Shown: positions 27,104 to 36,838, numbered from the stretch's first letter. The stretch: 64,000 bases of DNA from Rhodospirillum sp. (GCA_013822765.1 PNKY01000003.1:124001-188000); one strand, 5' to 3'. Notes: generated by a model from the sequence alone, not told the origin. Translations and numbers: made by a program.

Positions 27104-28132
27104 ATGGCTCCATTCGGGCGTTCGATCGAGCTGATCCAGGTCCACTGTCAGGGCGAGATCGGCAAGGTACTGGTGGCCGGCGCGCCGGAGATTCCCGGCG
27201 TAACCATGCTCGACAAGATGCACCACATCAACAAGGTCGATGACGGACTGCGTCGGTTCGTGACGCTGGAGCCGCGCGCCAGCGCCCAGATGTCGGTCAA
27301 CCTGCTGGTCGCCCCGACGCGCCCCGACGCCGATGCCGGCTTCATCGTGCTGCAGGCGGACCGCGCCCACGCGATGTCCGGCAGCAACTGCATCTGCGTG
27401 GTGACGGCGCTGCTGGAAACCGGCCGCGTCGCGATGCGAGAGCCGGAGACCATCGTCCACCTGGACACGCCCGCCGGCCTCATCACCGCCCGCGCGTATT
27501 GTTCCGCCGCCCGCTGCCTCTCGGTCAGCCTCGACAATGTCCCCTGCTTTGTCGAAGCGCTGGATCGCAGGATCGAGACGCCGGCCTGGGGAACCATCAG
27601 AGCCGACATCGCGTTCGGCGGCATCCACTACGCCATCGTCGATGTCGATCAGATCGGCCTGGCGATCGATCCGAAGAATGCACGTGCGCTCGCCGATGCG
27701 GGCATCGAACTGAAGGAGATCATCGGCCGGCAGGTTGAGGTCAGCCACCCCGAGCTGCCAGGAATGACCGAGATCGCTTACGTGATGTTCCGCAGCATCG
27801 AGCCGGACAACGCTATCCGAACCTGCACCATCCTGACCGCCGGCCGCGTCGACCGCTCACCCTGCGGCACTGGCAGCTCCGCCAATCTCGCCTGCCTCTA
27901 CGCGCGCGGCGAGGCCACGGTCGGCGACTCGCGGCGCTCTCGCTCCATCATCGGCGGCGAGTTCCTGGTCGAGGCGATCAGTGAAACCACGATCGGCGGC
28001 CGGCCCGCGGTGGTGCCGCGCATCACCGGGCAAGCCTGGATCTACGGCCGGGAAGAACTGCGCGTGGATATGGCCGATCCCTTCCCCAAGGGATTCGCAC
28101 TGTCCGATGCCTGGGGACCGCACCTCGTATGA
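27104..28132 (+). CDS. Proline racemase superfamily enzyme (hydroxyproline epimerase / trans-3-hydroxyproline dehydratase-like)
   Basis: A 342-residue cofactor-independent enzyme. The two catalytic positions are occupied by Ser in AMSGSNCICVV and Cys in DRSPCGTGSSAN. Proline racemase and classical 4-hydroxyproline epimerases have Cys at both; Ser-Cys members are described as trans-3-hydroxy-L-proline dehydratases and/or 4-hydroxyproline epimerases. A tandem GTG-ATG leaves the start at 27101 or 27104. It follows the etf-dehydrogenase operon by about 37 bases, but no other hydroxyproline genes are present. Confidence 0.88.
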   Translation: MAPFGRSIELIQVHCQGEIGKVLVAGAPEIPGVTMLDKMHHINKVDDGLRRFVTLEPRASAQMSVNLLVAPTRPDADAGFIVLQADRAHAMSGSNCICVVTALLETGRVAMREPETIVHLDTPAGLITARAYCSAARCLSVSLDNVPCFVEALDRRIETPAWGTIRADIAFGGIHYAIVDVDQIGLAIDPKNARALADAGIELKEIIGRQVEVSHPELPGMTEIAYVMFRSIEPDNAIRTCTILTAGRVDRSPCGTGSSANLACLYARGEATVGDSRRSRSIIGGEFLVEAISETTIGGRPAVVPRITGQAWIYGREELRVDMADPFPKGFALSDAWGPHLV

Positions 28133-28151
28133 CGCGGTCGCTCTTCGCGAA

Positions 28152-28532
28152 TCAGATCATCGACATCAGGAGATACGCGAACTGCTTCGGCCGGAGCGGC
28201 TTGGGCAGCTTGGCGGCGACCCGCAGGCCACGCTGGGTGGCAATCTCCTCCGCCATGTTGAGGTAGAGCGCGAACCCGCCGCTCATCAGGATCAGCTGTC
28301 CCCCATAGGAATGCCGCGCACAGGTATGCAGCAGCTCCAGCCCGTCGGTGTCCGGCATGACCAGGTCCATGGCGATGATGTCCGGCTTCCAGCTCGCGAG
28401 AACGGGACCGAACGCGACCGGCTCGTGGACCATCTCGACCGCGAGGCCCAGCCGTTCAGCATCCACTCTCAATTCCTGCGCGAAGCGCCGATCGTCATCG
28501 ACGATCAGAAGTCGCGTGCTGTTCTGCGCCAT
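28152..28532 (-). CDS. Stand-alone response regulator receiver domain
   Basis: A 126-residue CheY-like protein with the acidic pocket VDDD at residues 11-14, phospho-acceptor D56 in AMDLVMPDTDG, and the conserved lysine in KLPKPLRPKQ. There is no output domain. It is monocistronic and convergent with the racemase-family gene. The cognate kinase is unknown; the HWE kinase at 52781 is one possibility in the window. Confidence 0.9.
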   Translation of the reverse strand: MAQNSTRLLIVDDDRRFAQELRVDAERLGLAVEMVHEPVAFGPVLASWKPDIIAMDLVMPDTDGLELLHTCARHSYGGQLILMSGGFALYLNMAEEIATQRGLRVAAKLPKPLRPKQFAYLLMSMI

Positions 28533-28655
28533 GGCTGCCCGCGGTCATCTCCCCTCGCAGCACGATAGCACAGATCGCTTGAGTGGCTTTGACTTTGATG
28601 CAAACCACCGCGCGGTGATGCTGGCAGCCGCGCGGTGGTTGCGATCACGCGCGTC

Positions 28656-29420
28656 TCAGGTGCGCGTGATGGAAAGGCCGCCATCGATCAGGTGTGCCGT
28701 GCCGGTCACGAAAGCCGAATCGTCCGAGGCGAGATAGAGCACCGACCGTGCGAGCTCTTCCGGCGTCCCGGCGCGCTTCAGCGCGTGCAGGTTGGTGAGC
28801 CATGACCGCTTGTCGTCGGTGTCGTTGAAGGTGCGGTACATCGGCGTGTCGACCGCGCCGGGCAGGATAGCGTTCACCCGCACGCCCTGCGGCCCATACT
28901 CTGCCGCCAGGGTTTGCGTCAGTCCGACCAGGCCCGCCTTGCTCGCCGCGTAGGCGGCCACGCCCGGAAAGCTCGCCGAGTACCCGACGAAGGTCGAGGT
29001 GAAGATGATCGAGCCCCCGCCCTGCTTCAGCAGCGCGGGAATCTGGTGCTTGGCGCCGAGGAAGGCGCTGGTGAGATTGACGGCGAGCGCCTCGTTCCAG
29101 GCCGCGATGTCGACCTCGGTGCTGGGGCCGATCGGGCCCAGCGTCCCGGCATTGTTGAAGGCGACGTCGAGCCGCCCATAGCTCTTGACCGCCGCCGCGA
29201 CCAGATCCTTGGCGTATTGCTCCGACTGCACGTCGCCGGCGAGCGCCAGAGCCTCGCCACCCGCCGTTCTGATCTCGCGCGCAAGCTCGGCCAGTTCCGC
29301 CTCGCGCCGGGCGCCGACCACGACCTTGGCGCCTTCCGCCGCGAACAGCTTGGCCGTCGCGCGGCCGATCCCCGAGCTGGCGCCCGTCACGATCGCGACC
29401 TTTCCGCTCAATCTCGACAT
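28656..29420 (-). CDS. Short-chain dehydrogenase/reductase
   Basis: A 254-residue classical SDR with TGASSGIG near residues 12-19, NNAG near 88, the Ser of IIFTSTFVG, YAASK and the ending VTGTAHLIDGGLSITRT. I chose the ATG at 29420, preceded by GGAGC, over one four codons upstream. Divergent from a TetR regulator with a shared operator-like region, so it is the likely target gene. Confidence 0.92.
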   Translation of the reverse strand: MSRLSGKVAIVTGASSGIGRATAKLFAAEGAKVVVGARREAELAELAREIRTAGGEALALAGDVQSEQYAKDLVAAAVKSYGRLDVAFNNAGTLGPIGPSTEVDIAAWNEALAVNLTSAFLGAKHQIPALLKQGGGSIIFTSTFVGYSASFPGVAAYAASKAGLVGLTQTLAAEYGPQGVRVNAILPGAVDTPMYRTFNDTDDKRSWLTNLHALKRAGTPEELARSVLYLASDDSAFVTGTAHLIDGGLSITRT

Positions 29421-29446
29421 CGTATGCTCCATTCTGTATTGATCAC

Positions 29447-29496
29447 TACATAAAGGAAGTAGGGAGCTTGCAATCCCTAGTCAAGCGAATTATGTA
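29447..29496. promoter_or_regulatory. Divergent SDR/TetR promoters with palindromic operator
   Basis: On the plus strand TTGCAA (29468-29473) and TATGTA (29491-29496) are 17 bases apart, reading towards tetR. TTGCAA is its own reverse complement and lies 15 bases from TACATA (29447-29452), the minus-strand -10 of the SDR gene, so one -35 may serve both. AGTAGGGA (29458-29465) and TCCCTAGT (29474-29481) frame it as a near-perfect inverted repeat (7 of 8), suitable for a TetR dimer. Confidence 0.6.
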
Positions 29497-29524
29497 TTAA
29501 CCGACACAGAATTAGGGAGATCGG

Positions 29525-30160
29525 ATGGTGACCCGCGGCCGCCCGCGCAGCTTCGACCGGGACGCCGTCTTACAGGCGGCGATGAAGACCTTCTGGCAGT
29601 TCGGCTATGAGGGCGCGTCGATGGCCGCGCTGACCGCGGCGATGGGGATCAATTCGCCCAGCCTCTACGCCTGCTTCGGCTCGAAGGAGCAGCTGTTCCG
29701 CGACGCCGTCGACCTCTATCTCGCGACCGAGGACAAGAAGACCCGCAGCACGCTCGCCGAGCAGCGCACCGCGCGCGGCGCGGTCGAGGCCATGCTCGCA
29801 CGGAGCGTCGCCAACCTGACCAACGCGGACGGGTGTCGCGGTTGCCTGCTGGTGCTGGGCGACAGCAACGCCTCGCCCGAGCACGGCGGCATCCACCAGT
29901 ATCTCGCCCAGCGCCGCAAGGAGATCCAGGCCGCGCTCGAGGAACGGATCAAGCGCGGCATCGCCGACGGCGACGTGCCGGAGCATGCCAACGTCAAGAC
30001 GATCTCCGCCTTCTTTATGACGGTGATGCAGGGCCTGTCGCTGCGCGCCCGCGACGGCGCCTCGCACGAGGCGATGCTGCAGGTCGCGGATGCCGCGCTG
30101 GCGGCGTGGGACGCGCTGGTGGCGAAGCCGGCGCCTGCCAAGTCTCGAAAGCGCGCCTAG
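29525..30160 (+). CDS. TetR/AcrR-family transcriptional regulator
   Basis: A 211-residue repressor. The N-terminal HTH includes RGRPRSFDRDAVLQAAMKTF and ALTAAMGINSPSLYACFGSK; the C-terminal ligand domain has GCRGCLLVLGD and a helix ending in the basic tail KSRKRA. The RGRPR start places it in the subgroup that often controls a neighbouring SDR or quinone reductase. Binding to the intergenic inverted repeat and repression of the SDR gene is inferred. Confidence 0.93.
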   Translation: MVTRGRPRSFDRDAVLQAAMKTFWQFGYEGASMAALTAAMGINSPSLYACFGSKEQLFRDAVDLYLATEDKKTRSTLAEQRTARGAVEAMLARSVANLTNADGCRGCLLVLGDSNASPEHGGIHQYLAQRRKEIQAALEERIKRGIADGDVPEHANVKTISAFFMTVMQGLSLRARDGASHEAMLQVADAALAAWDALVAKPAPAKSRKRA

Positions 30161-30406
30161 CGCAAGCGGACGAGTTTAAAGCCCGAAGAGTCCTAAAAGC
30201 GGAATCGAAGGGGGCCCTGTTCCGGCTATCAGCGTGGAACAAGCGCTACTCCAGGAATAGGACCTGGGCTCTGGATCCTGAATAAATGTGGCGTGAACGA
30301 CTTCACAGCGCGTAGCGCTCAATCAGCCTATCTCTTTGACGTCGCCCTGGAGCATCGGACTCGGGCGGACGCCGTTTTCGGACAGAGAGGTTGAGGAGGA
30401 CGCGCC

Positions 30407-30526
30407 ATGTTGCCGTTCGAATCCTATCGCGAAGTATTGAGCGAGCATATCGAGGGCCGCCATGTGGTGGCGAGCGCCTGGATCGTCGCAGTTGCGTTGG
30501 GCGTGCTGCTGGTGATGTTCGCCTAG
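30407..30526 (+). CDS. Small membrane protein, 39 residues
   Basis: A 39-residue frame starts with ATG after a strong GAGGAGGA ribosome site. It encodes a short polar N-terminus ([19 protein letters not shown]) and one hydrophobic helix ([16 protein letters not shown]). No family is recognised. The perfect ribosome site and the hydrophobic helix support it being real. The 246 bases before it show no other gene. Confidence 0.6.
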   Translation: MLPFESYREVLSEHIEGRHVVASAWIVAVALGVLLVMFA

Positions 30527-30539
30527 CGAAGCGCCGCGG

Positions 30540-31148
30540 CTATTCGCAGGTCTTCAGTTCGTCCGTCATGACCGTGCCGTCGGCGATGAAGGCCTTCACC
30601 GCAGCCAGCGCCGTGCCGCTGTTCCAACACGCGTCACCGGTCACCATCGCCTTCACCTTGCCCTCGCGATCGACCAGCAGGCTGGTGGGCAAGGCGATGA
30701 CCTGCGCCACCTTCTCGATGGTGCGGTCGCGATCGATCAGCACCGGCAGGCTGGCCGCGCCGTGACCGGCCAGGAACGGCGCGATCTTCGCAGGGTCGCG
30801 CTCGTCGATCGCAATCGTGACGACCTGGAACTGGTCGCCGCCCAGCTCCTGCTGCAGCGTGCCGAGCGAAGGCAGCTCCTTGATACAAGGCGCGCACCAG
30901 GTCGCCCACAGATTGACCAGCAGGACCTTGCCGCGATAGGGCGTCATGTCGGCCGGCTGGCGTTTGCCGTCGACCGGCGCGACCACCGTGAAATCTCCCT
31001 CGATCGGCGCGAAGCGGCTGACCGGCGACTGGGTCGCCGGGGCGGCAGCGCTGGGCGCGGGCGCCGGCGGCTGCTGGATGGTGATCGCCCCGACGATGCC
31101 GATGACAGCCAGGACTGCCGCGATTGCAATCAGGAGGATTCTGTTCAT
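30540..31148 (-). CDS. TlpA-like thiol:disulfide oxidoreductase
   Basis: A 202-residue thioredoxin-fold protein with an N-terminal membrane anchor (about residues 4-25), an Ala/Pro-rich linker, and the active site [13 protein letters not shown]. The cis-proline region is [15 protein letters not shown]. It is periplasmic and membrane-tethered, and reduces apo-cytochrome c or other disulfides. The ATG at 31148 is preferred to an upstream in-frame one because it begins the anchor. It is divergent from argH, an arrangement common in alphaproteobacteria. Confidence 0.94.
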   Translation of the reverse strand: MNRILLIAIAAVLAVIGIVGAITIQQPPAPAPSAAAPATQSPVSRFAPIEGDFTVVAPVDGKRQPADMTPYRGKVLLVNLWATWCAPCIKELPSLGTLQQELGGDQFQVVTIAIDERDPAKIAPFLAGHGAASLPVLIDRDRTIEKVAQVIALPTSLLVDREGKVKAMVTGDACWNSGTALAAVKAFIADGTVMTDELKTCE

Positions 31149-31241
31149 TGGCGGCCCGTCCCGGTCGTGCGCTGGGCCGGCTTGACCGGGCCGCGCCCGT
31201 CCGTCACAAGTCGGGGGCAATCGGGGACACTATTGCACGCG

Positions 31242-32669
31242 ATGGACAAGAAACCCTCCAAACCGGCTACCCAAAAAAATACGCAATCCGGCGCCAGCCA
31301 GATGTGGGGCGGCCGCTTTGCCGCCGGCCCGGCTGCGATCATGCAGCAGATAAACGCCTCCATCGACGTCGACAAGCGCCTCTACAGGGAAGATATCGAA
31401 GGTTCGCTCGCCCACGCAGCCATGCTGGTGAAGCAGGGCATTCTGACGCAGGCGGACGGCGATGCTATTGCCGACGGCCTCGCGCGCATCCGCAAGGAGA
31501 TCGACCAGGGCAAGTTCGAGTTCCAGACCGCGCTCGAAGACATCCACATGAACGTGGAATCGCGGCTGAAGGAATTGATCGGCGACGCCGCCGGCCGGTT
31601 GCACACCGCGCGCTCGCGCAACGACCAGGTCGCGACCGATTTCCGCCTCTGGGTGCGCGGTGCGATCGACGACATGAGCCTCGCGCTCAAGGATCTGATC
31701 CACGCGCTGATCGACCGCGCGGAAGAGCATGCCGCGACGGTGATGCCGGGCTACACTCATCTGCAGCCGGCCCAGCCTGTCACCTTCGGCCATCACCTGA
31801 TGGCCTATGTCGAGATGCTGGGCCGCGATCTCGGCCGTATTGCCGATTGCCGCAAGCGGCTGAACGAATGCCCGCTCGGCGCCGCCGCGCTCGCCGGCAC
31901 GCCGTTCCCGATCGATCGGCATGCGACCGCCAAGACGCTCGGCTTCGACCGCCCGACCGCGAACTCGATGGACAGCGTGTCGAGCCGCGACTTCGCGCTC
32001 GAATATCTCGCGGCGCTGTCGATCCTCGGCGCGCATCTCTCGCGCCTCGCCGAAGAGATCGTGATCTGGATGAGCGACGGCTTCCGCTTCATTAGCCTGA
32101 GCGATGCCTATACCACCGGCTCCTCGATCATGCCGCAGAAGCGCAACCCCGACGCCGCGGAATTGGTGCGCGGCAAGGTCGGGCAAGTGGTCGGCGCGCT
32201 CACCCAGCTGCTCATCATCGTGAAGGGCCTGCCGCTCAGCTATGGCAAGGACCTGCAGGACGACAAGGCGCCGACCTTCGGCGCCAGCGATGCGATGGCG
32301 CTGAGCGTCGCGGCGATGGCCGGCATGGTACGCGACATGACGGTGAATGCGGAACGCATGCGTAAAGCGACCGACGGCGGATTCCTCACCGCCACCGACC
32401 TCGCCGACTGGCTGGTGCGCACGTTGAATATGCCGTTCCGTCACGCTCACCATGTGACAGGCGAGCTGGTGCGACTGGCGGAGGGCAAGGGCTGCCGCCT
32501 GCAGGACCTGGCGCTCGCGGACATGCAGAGGGTGGAGCCGCGCATCGACGATGGGCTATTCTCCGTCCTCGGGGTCGATCAATCGGTGGCGAGCCGGACG
32601 TCCTTCGGCGGAACGGCGCCGGACAACGTGCGGCGCGCCATTCAGGACGCGCGGGAGCGGTTCAAATGA
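31242..32669 (+). CDS. argH: Argininosuccinate lyase
   Basis: A 475-residue cytosolic lyase splitting argininosuccinate into arginine and fumarate. The fumarase/aspartase signature [12 protein letters not shown] is present, with the substrate block [16 protein letters not shown] and [18 protein letters not shown] chose the ATG at 31242; the frame is open much further upstream but without a suitable start. The stop overlaps the lptM start (ATGA), followed by lysA. Confidence 0.97.
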   Translation: MDKKPSKPATQKNTQSGASQMWGGRFAAGPAAIMQQINASIDVDKRLYREDIEGSLAHAAMLVKQGILTQADGDAIADGLARIRKEIDQGKFEFQTALEDIHMNVESRLKELIGDAAGRLHTARSRNDQVATDFRLWVRGAIDDMSLALKDLIHALIDRAEEHAATVMPGYTHLQPAQPVTFGHHLMAYVEMLGRDLGRIADCRKRLNECPLGAAALAGTPFPIDRHATAKTLGFDRPTANSMDSVSSRDFALEYLAALSILGAHLSRLAEEIVIWMSDGFRFISLSDAYTTGSSIMPQKRNPDAAELVRGKVGQVVGALTQLLIIVKGLPLSYGKDLQDDKAPTFGASDAMALSVAAMAGMVRDMTVNAERMRKATDGGFLTATDLADWLVRTLNMPFRHAHHVTGELVRLAEGKGCRLQDLALADMQRVEPRIDDGLFSVLGVDQSVASRTSFGGTAPDNVRRAIQDARERFK

Positions 32670-32845
32670 GGCGGCAGAGGTTATTCACGCGGTTGATGTT
32701 GGCGGCGCTGCTGGGAGTGCTGGCGCTGGCGCCGGCGGCGTGCGGCCGCAAAGGCTCGCCGGTGCTGCCGCCGGGAGAGACCGACCAGTTCCCGAGCAAG
32801 TATCCCAAGACGACCGACCCGCAGACGGGCGTGTTCAGCAGCTAG
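32666..32845 (+). CDS. lptM: LptM-like small lipoprotein
   Basis: A 59-residue outer-membrane lipoprotein encoded with a 4-base ATGA overlap after argH. A basic N-terminus and hydrophobic stretch lead to the lipobox [11 protein letters not shown], so Cys is residue 25 or so, followed by a short Pro-rich tail. LptM (YifL) promotes disulfide rearrangement of the LptD translocon. Gene order argH-lptM-lysA is conserved in alphaproteobacteria. Confidence 0.85.
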   Translation: MRRQRLFTRLMLAALLGVLALAPAACGRKGSPVLPPGETDQFPSKYPKTTDPQTGVFSS

Positions 32846-32857
32846 GGCCGGCCTTTC

Positions 32858-34120
32858 ATGACTCATTTCCCCTATGTCGGCGGCGAGCTGCACGTCGAGC
32901 AGGTTCCGGTGCGGCGCATTGCGGACGCCGTCGGCACGCCGTTCTACTGCTATTCCAGCGCCACCCTGGCCGACAACTACCAGGCCTATGTGAAGACGCT
33001 CGGCGCGCTCGGCGTCGGCATCTATTATTCGCTGAAGGCGAATTCCAACCAGGCAGTCATCCGCACCCTCGGCCAGCTCGGCGCCGGCGCCGACGTGGTG
33101 TCGGTGGGCGAGATGCATCGCGCGCTGAAAGCCGGCGTGCCCGCCGACAAGATCGTGTTCGCCGGCGTCGGCAAGACCGAGCTGGAGATGGAAGCGGCGC
33201 TCGAGGCCGGCATCTACCAGTTCAACGTCGAATCCTTCGGCGAGCTGGAGACCCTGAGCGACGTGGCCGCGCGGATGGGCGTCAAGGCGCCGGTCACGCT
33301 GCGCATCAATCCCGACGTCGACGCCAAGACCCACGCCAAGATCTCGACCGGCAAGTCCGAGAACAAGTTCGGCATCGACATCGAGCAGGCCGCGCAGTTC
33401 TATTCCGCCGCGGCGCGCATGAAAGGCATCAGGATCGTCGGCCTCGCCGTCCATATCGGCTCGCAGCTGACCGACATCGCGCCTTATCGCGCCGCCTTCC
33501 TGAAGATCGCCGAGCTGGCGCAGACCCTGCGCAAGGCCGGCCTCACGGTCGAGCGCATCGACCTCGGCGGCGGTGTCGGCATCGCCTATCGCGACGAAGC
33601 CACCATCGATCTCCAGGATTACGCCGCACTCGTGAAGGAGATCATCAGCCCGCTCGGCACCAAGATCGAGATCGAGCCGGGACGCAGCATCGTCGGCAAT
33701 GCCGGCCTGCTGGTGTCACGCGTCATCAACGTGAAGGCGGGGGTCAGCCGCAAGTTCGTGATCGTCGACGCCGCGATGAACGACCTGATCCGGCCCAGCC
33801 TGTACGACGCCTATCACGGCATCATCCCGGTGGCGGAGCCCGCCAGCGACGCGCCGGTCGAGCGCTGCGACGTGGTCGGGCCGATCTGCGAGACCGGCGA
33901 CCGCTTCGCCGAGCAGCGGCCGCTGCCGCCGGTCAAACCGGGGGATCTGGTAGCCTTCGCAACTGCGGGAGCCTACGGGTCGGTCATGTCGTCGACCTAC
34001 AACACGCGGCTGCCGGCGGCCGAGGTCCTGGTCCGGGGCGACCGGTTCGACGTGGTCCGGCCGCGGCCATCTTATGACCATATTATTGGCCTAGATAAGA
34101 TTCCCGACTGGCTCGCCTGA
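32858..34120 (+). CDS. lysA: Diaminopimelate decarboxylase
   Basis: A 420-residue PLP enzyme of the alanine-racemase fold making lysine from meso-diaminopimelate. The PLP lysine lies in YYSLKANSN near residue 60; the glycine-rich phosphate site is LGGGVGIAYRDE, and the C-terminal domain has CDVVGPICETGDRF with the catalytic cysteine and AGAYGSVMSSTYNTR. It begins 12 bases after lptM. Confidence 0.97.
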   Translation: MTHFPYVGGELHVEQVPVRRIADAVGTPFYCYSSATLADNYQAYVKTLGALGVGIYYSLKANSNQAVIRTLGQLGAGADVVSVGEMHRALKAGVPADKIVFAGVGKTELEMEAALEAGIYQFNVESFGELETLSDVAARMGVKAPVTLRINPDVDAKTHAKISTGKSENKFGIDIEQAAQFYSAAARMKGIRIVGLAVHIGSQLTDIAPYRAAFLKIAELAQTLRKAGLTVERIDLGGGVGIAYRDEATIDLQDYAALVKEIISPLGTKIEIEPGRSIVGNAGLLVSRVINVKAGVSRKFVIVDAAMNDLIRPSLYDAYHGIIPVAEPASDAPVERCDVVGPICETGDRFAEQRPLPPVKPGDLVAFATAGAYGSVMSSTYNTRLPAAEVLVRGDRFDVVRPRPSYDHIIGLDKIPDWLA

Positions 34121-34229
34121 GGGCCGGCTGGCACACTTTGCGACGAACTTGCCCTCGCAATTGAAGCGCGGGCTGGCTACATTGTTAACGACTCTGGGCT
34201 AGGATCGGACCGGAAAGCCGGGGCTACCC

Positions 34230-36731
34230 ATGCAGGACCCAAGGCCATCGCTGCGCTCCCGTACTGCCGCCGATCCCATGGCGGTCCTCCCGCTGCGCGT
34301 CCGGCTGTGGGCCTGGAGCGCCTGGTTCCTGATGGTCCTGGAGCAAGTCTGGCGGGCGATCACCCCGGCCGTGGCCGTCGTCCTGGTCTTCGTCATCCTC
34401 AGCCTGTTCGATGTGTTTGCCGCCCTACCGCTGTGGCTGCACTGGGTCGGCTTGGTCCTGTTCGGCGCCGCTGTGGTCGCCGGCCTGTGGTACGGCTTCC
34501 GGTCCTGGCATGTGCCGGCGCGCGGCGCCGCCCTGCACCGGCTGGAGGCCGATAGCGGCCTCACCCACCGGCCCCTCACCCACCTGACCGACCGCCAGGC
34601 CAGCAACCTGGTCGATCCCTGGGCCACGGTGCTGTGGGCACACCACCAGAAGCGCCTGCTGGCCAACCTGGGCGAGCTGACCCTGGCGCCGCCCAAGAGC
34701 GACGTGGCGCGCCGGGACCCGATCGCGCTGCGCGGCCTCGCCATCCTGCTGCTGGCGCTCGGCGTCGGCATCGCCTGGGAGCAATCGGGCAGCCGCCTGA
34801 TGGCCTCGGTCGCGCCGCAGCCCCGCGGCGCCGTCGACCTTGCCGCCATCACGGTCGAAGCCTGGATCACCCCGCCGGACTACACCCGCCTCGCCCCGAT
34901 CGCGCTGAAGGCCGACCCGGCGGCCAAGCCGGTCGACGACGCGGTCGCGCTCACTCCGATCGAGGTGCCGGTCGGCAGCAAGCTCCTGGTGCAGATCCAG
35001 GGCCTAGGCGCCGCCGCCAATCTCAGCGCCAACAACGCCTCCAAGCCGATGGAGCAGCTGGACAGCGAGACCCAGCGCGCCGAGCTGGTGCTGAAGCAAG
35101 GTGACAAGATCGGCATTTCCGGCGGCGGGCTAGATGTCGGCTGGCCGATCTCGCTGAAGCAGGACATGGCGCCCAGCGCCGTCCTGCAGGAGCCGCGCAC
35201 CACCGAGCGCGCCGTGCTGCACGTCGCCTACGGCGGTAAGGACGACTTCGGCGTGACCGACATGCGCCTGGTGATCACCTTGGGCAAGGACTCGGTCGAG
35301 CTGCCGCTGGCCATCCAGGGCGCCGACCCGCGGGAGGTGAAGGGCGCCAGCTTCCAGGACCTAACCGCGCATCCGTGGGCCGGACTGCCGGTCGAACTGC
35401 GCGCGGTGGCGCGCGATGCGCTGGGCCAGATTGGCGCCTCCGCGCCGGTTGCCATGACGCTGCCGGAGCGCAAGTTCTATCATCCGGTGGCGCGCGCCAT
35501 CATCGAGCAGCGCAAGCGCCTGGCCCAGGATTCCGGCGCCAGCGCCCTGGCGGTCGCGCGGCGATTGGCGCAGCTGATGAGCCAGCCGGACGCCTTCGAC
35601 AACAACATCACCACCTTCATGGCGCTCGATTTCGCGATCAAGCGCCTGACCTCCGACCCGGTGGGCAAGGAAGAGCTCGCCGACGTCCAGCAGCTGATGT
35701 GGGACACCGCGCTCGCGCTCGAGGACGGCGGCATCAGCATGGCGATGCGCGAGCTGCGCCGGCTGCAGCGCGAGCTCGAAGAGGCCTTGGCGCGCGGCGC
35801 TTCCGACGAGGAGATCGAGCGCCTGATGAACGAGCTGCAGCAGGCGATGAACGAGTATCTGCGCCAGATGCAGGAGCAGCTGGCCGAGGCCATGCAGAAG
35901 GGCATGCAGTTCCAGCAGATGGATCCGAACTCGCTGCAGCTGTCGCAGCAGGATCTCAACGAGATGCTGAACCAGGCCCGCCGCATGGCGCAGAACGGCG
36001 CCCGCGAATCCGCGCAGCAGATGCTCCAGCAGCTGCAGAACATGCTGGAGAACCTGCAGATGGCGATGCCGATGCCGGGCCAGCAGGGCGGCCAGGGCCA
36101 GCAGATGCTGAACGACCTCGGCAAGATCATGCAGCAGCAGCAGCAATTGCTGCAGGACACCTTCCGCCGCCAGCGCGGCCAGCAGCCGGGGCAGCAGCCG
36201 GGCGAGGGCCAACAGGAGGGCATGGGCGAAGGCCAGGGCCAGGGCATGCCGGGCGGCAACGGCGCCGCCGCGCAGGAAGCGCTGCGCCAGCAGCTCGGCG
36301 AGCTGATGCGCCGCTTTGGCAACGCCACCGGCGAGATCCCGCAGGGCCTCGGCTCGGCCGAGCAGTTCATGCGCGGCGCGACCGACGCGCTGCAGGGCAA
36401 CGAGCTCGATGGCGCGGCCCAGGCGCAGAACGACGCGCTCGAGCAGCTCAAGCAGGGCATGCAGCAGATGAGCGAATCGATGCGCCAGCAGATGGGCGCC
36501 CAGCGCGGCCCCGGCCAGCGCGACCCGATGGACCCGTTCGGCCGCGCGCTCAGCGACGACGAAGGCCCCGGCGGCGACGCCTTCGCGCGCGAAGGCTCCG
36601 ACGTGCTGCCCAAGGGCGCCGACATCGACCGCAGCCGGCAGATCTTCGAAGAGCTCCGCACCCGCCGCAACCAGCCACAACGACCGAAGATCGAGCGCGA
36701 TTATCTCGATCGCCTGCTCCGGCAGTTCTGA
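34230..36731 (+). CDS. TIGR02302/DUF4175 membrane protein with Gln/Met-rich coiled coil
   Basis: An 833-residue protein with two N-terminal transmembrane helices (about residues 30-55 and 62-90), a third near 170-186, and a periplasmic Ig-like part from about residue 210 (AWITPPDYTRL). From about residue 500 it is a long helical stretch rich in Gln and Met (LQRELEEALARGASDEEIER, many QQ and QM pairs), ending in KIERDYLDRLLRQF. Function is not established; the family is found across alphaproteobacteria near lysA. Monocistronic. Confidence 0.88.
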   Translation: MQDPRPSLRSRTAADPMAVLPLRVRLWAWSAWFLMVLEQVWRAITPAVAVVLVFVILSLFDVFAALPLWLHWVGLVLFGAAVVAGLWYGFRSWHVPARGAALHRLEADSGLTHRPLTHLTDRQASNLVDPWATVLWAHHQKRLLANLGELTLAPPKSDVARRDPIALRGLAILLLALGVGIAWEQSGSRLMASVAPQPRGAVDLAAITVEAWITPPDYTRLAPIALKADPAAKPVDDAVALTPIEVPVGSKLLVQIQGLGAAANLSANNASKPMEQLDSETQRAELVLKQGDKIGISGGGLDVGWPISLKQDMAPSAVLQEPRTTERAVLHVAYGGKDDFGVTDMRLVITLGKDSVELPLAIQGADPREVKGASFQDLTAHPWAGLPVELRAVARDALGQIGASAPVAMTLPERKFYHPVARAIIEQRKRLAQDSGASALAVARRLAQLMSQPDAFDNNITTFMALDFAIKRLTSDPVGKEELADVQQLMWDTALALEDGGISMAMRELRRLQRELEEALARGASDEEIERLMNELQQAMNEYLRQMQEQLAEAMQKGMQFQQMDPNSLQLSQQDLNEMLNQARRMAQNGARESAQQMLQQLQNMLENLQMAMPMPGQQGGQGQQMLNDLGKIMQQQQQLLQDTFRRQRGQQPGQQPGEGQQEGMGEGQGQGMPGGNGAAAQEALRQQLGELMRRFGNATGEIPQGLGSAEQFMRGATDALQGNELDGAAQAQNDALEQLKQGMQQMSESMRQQMGAQRGPGQRDPMDPFGRALSDDEGPGGDAFAREGSDVLPKGADIDRSRQIFEELRTRRNQPQRPKIERDYLDRLLRQF

Positions 36732-36758
36732 TCATTCCAATCAAGACTCACCAAAATC

Positions 36759-36838
36759 CCCTTCTCCCATCGCGGGAGAAGGATGCGAAGCCTTAGCGAG
36801 GCGCAGCCGAGCTTAGGCGAAGCTGGATGAGGGGGCGG
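36759..36838. repeat. Intergenic palindromic repeat of a dispersed family
   Basis: CCTTCTCCC (36760-36768) and GGGAGAAGG (36774-36782) form a 9-bp stem, followed by a second structured part ending GATGAGGGGG. Partial relatives lie at 7876-7917 and 41551-41577. This resembles the dispersed extragenic palindromes of alphaproteobacteria and may act as a terminator. Confidence 0.6.

Noticed and set aside
35361..36680. About 439-codon His/Leu-rich frame antisense to the DUF4175 gene
   Set aside because: It is the reverse reading of Gln/Met-rich codons and shows no family motif.
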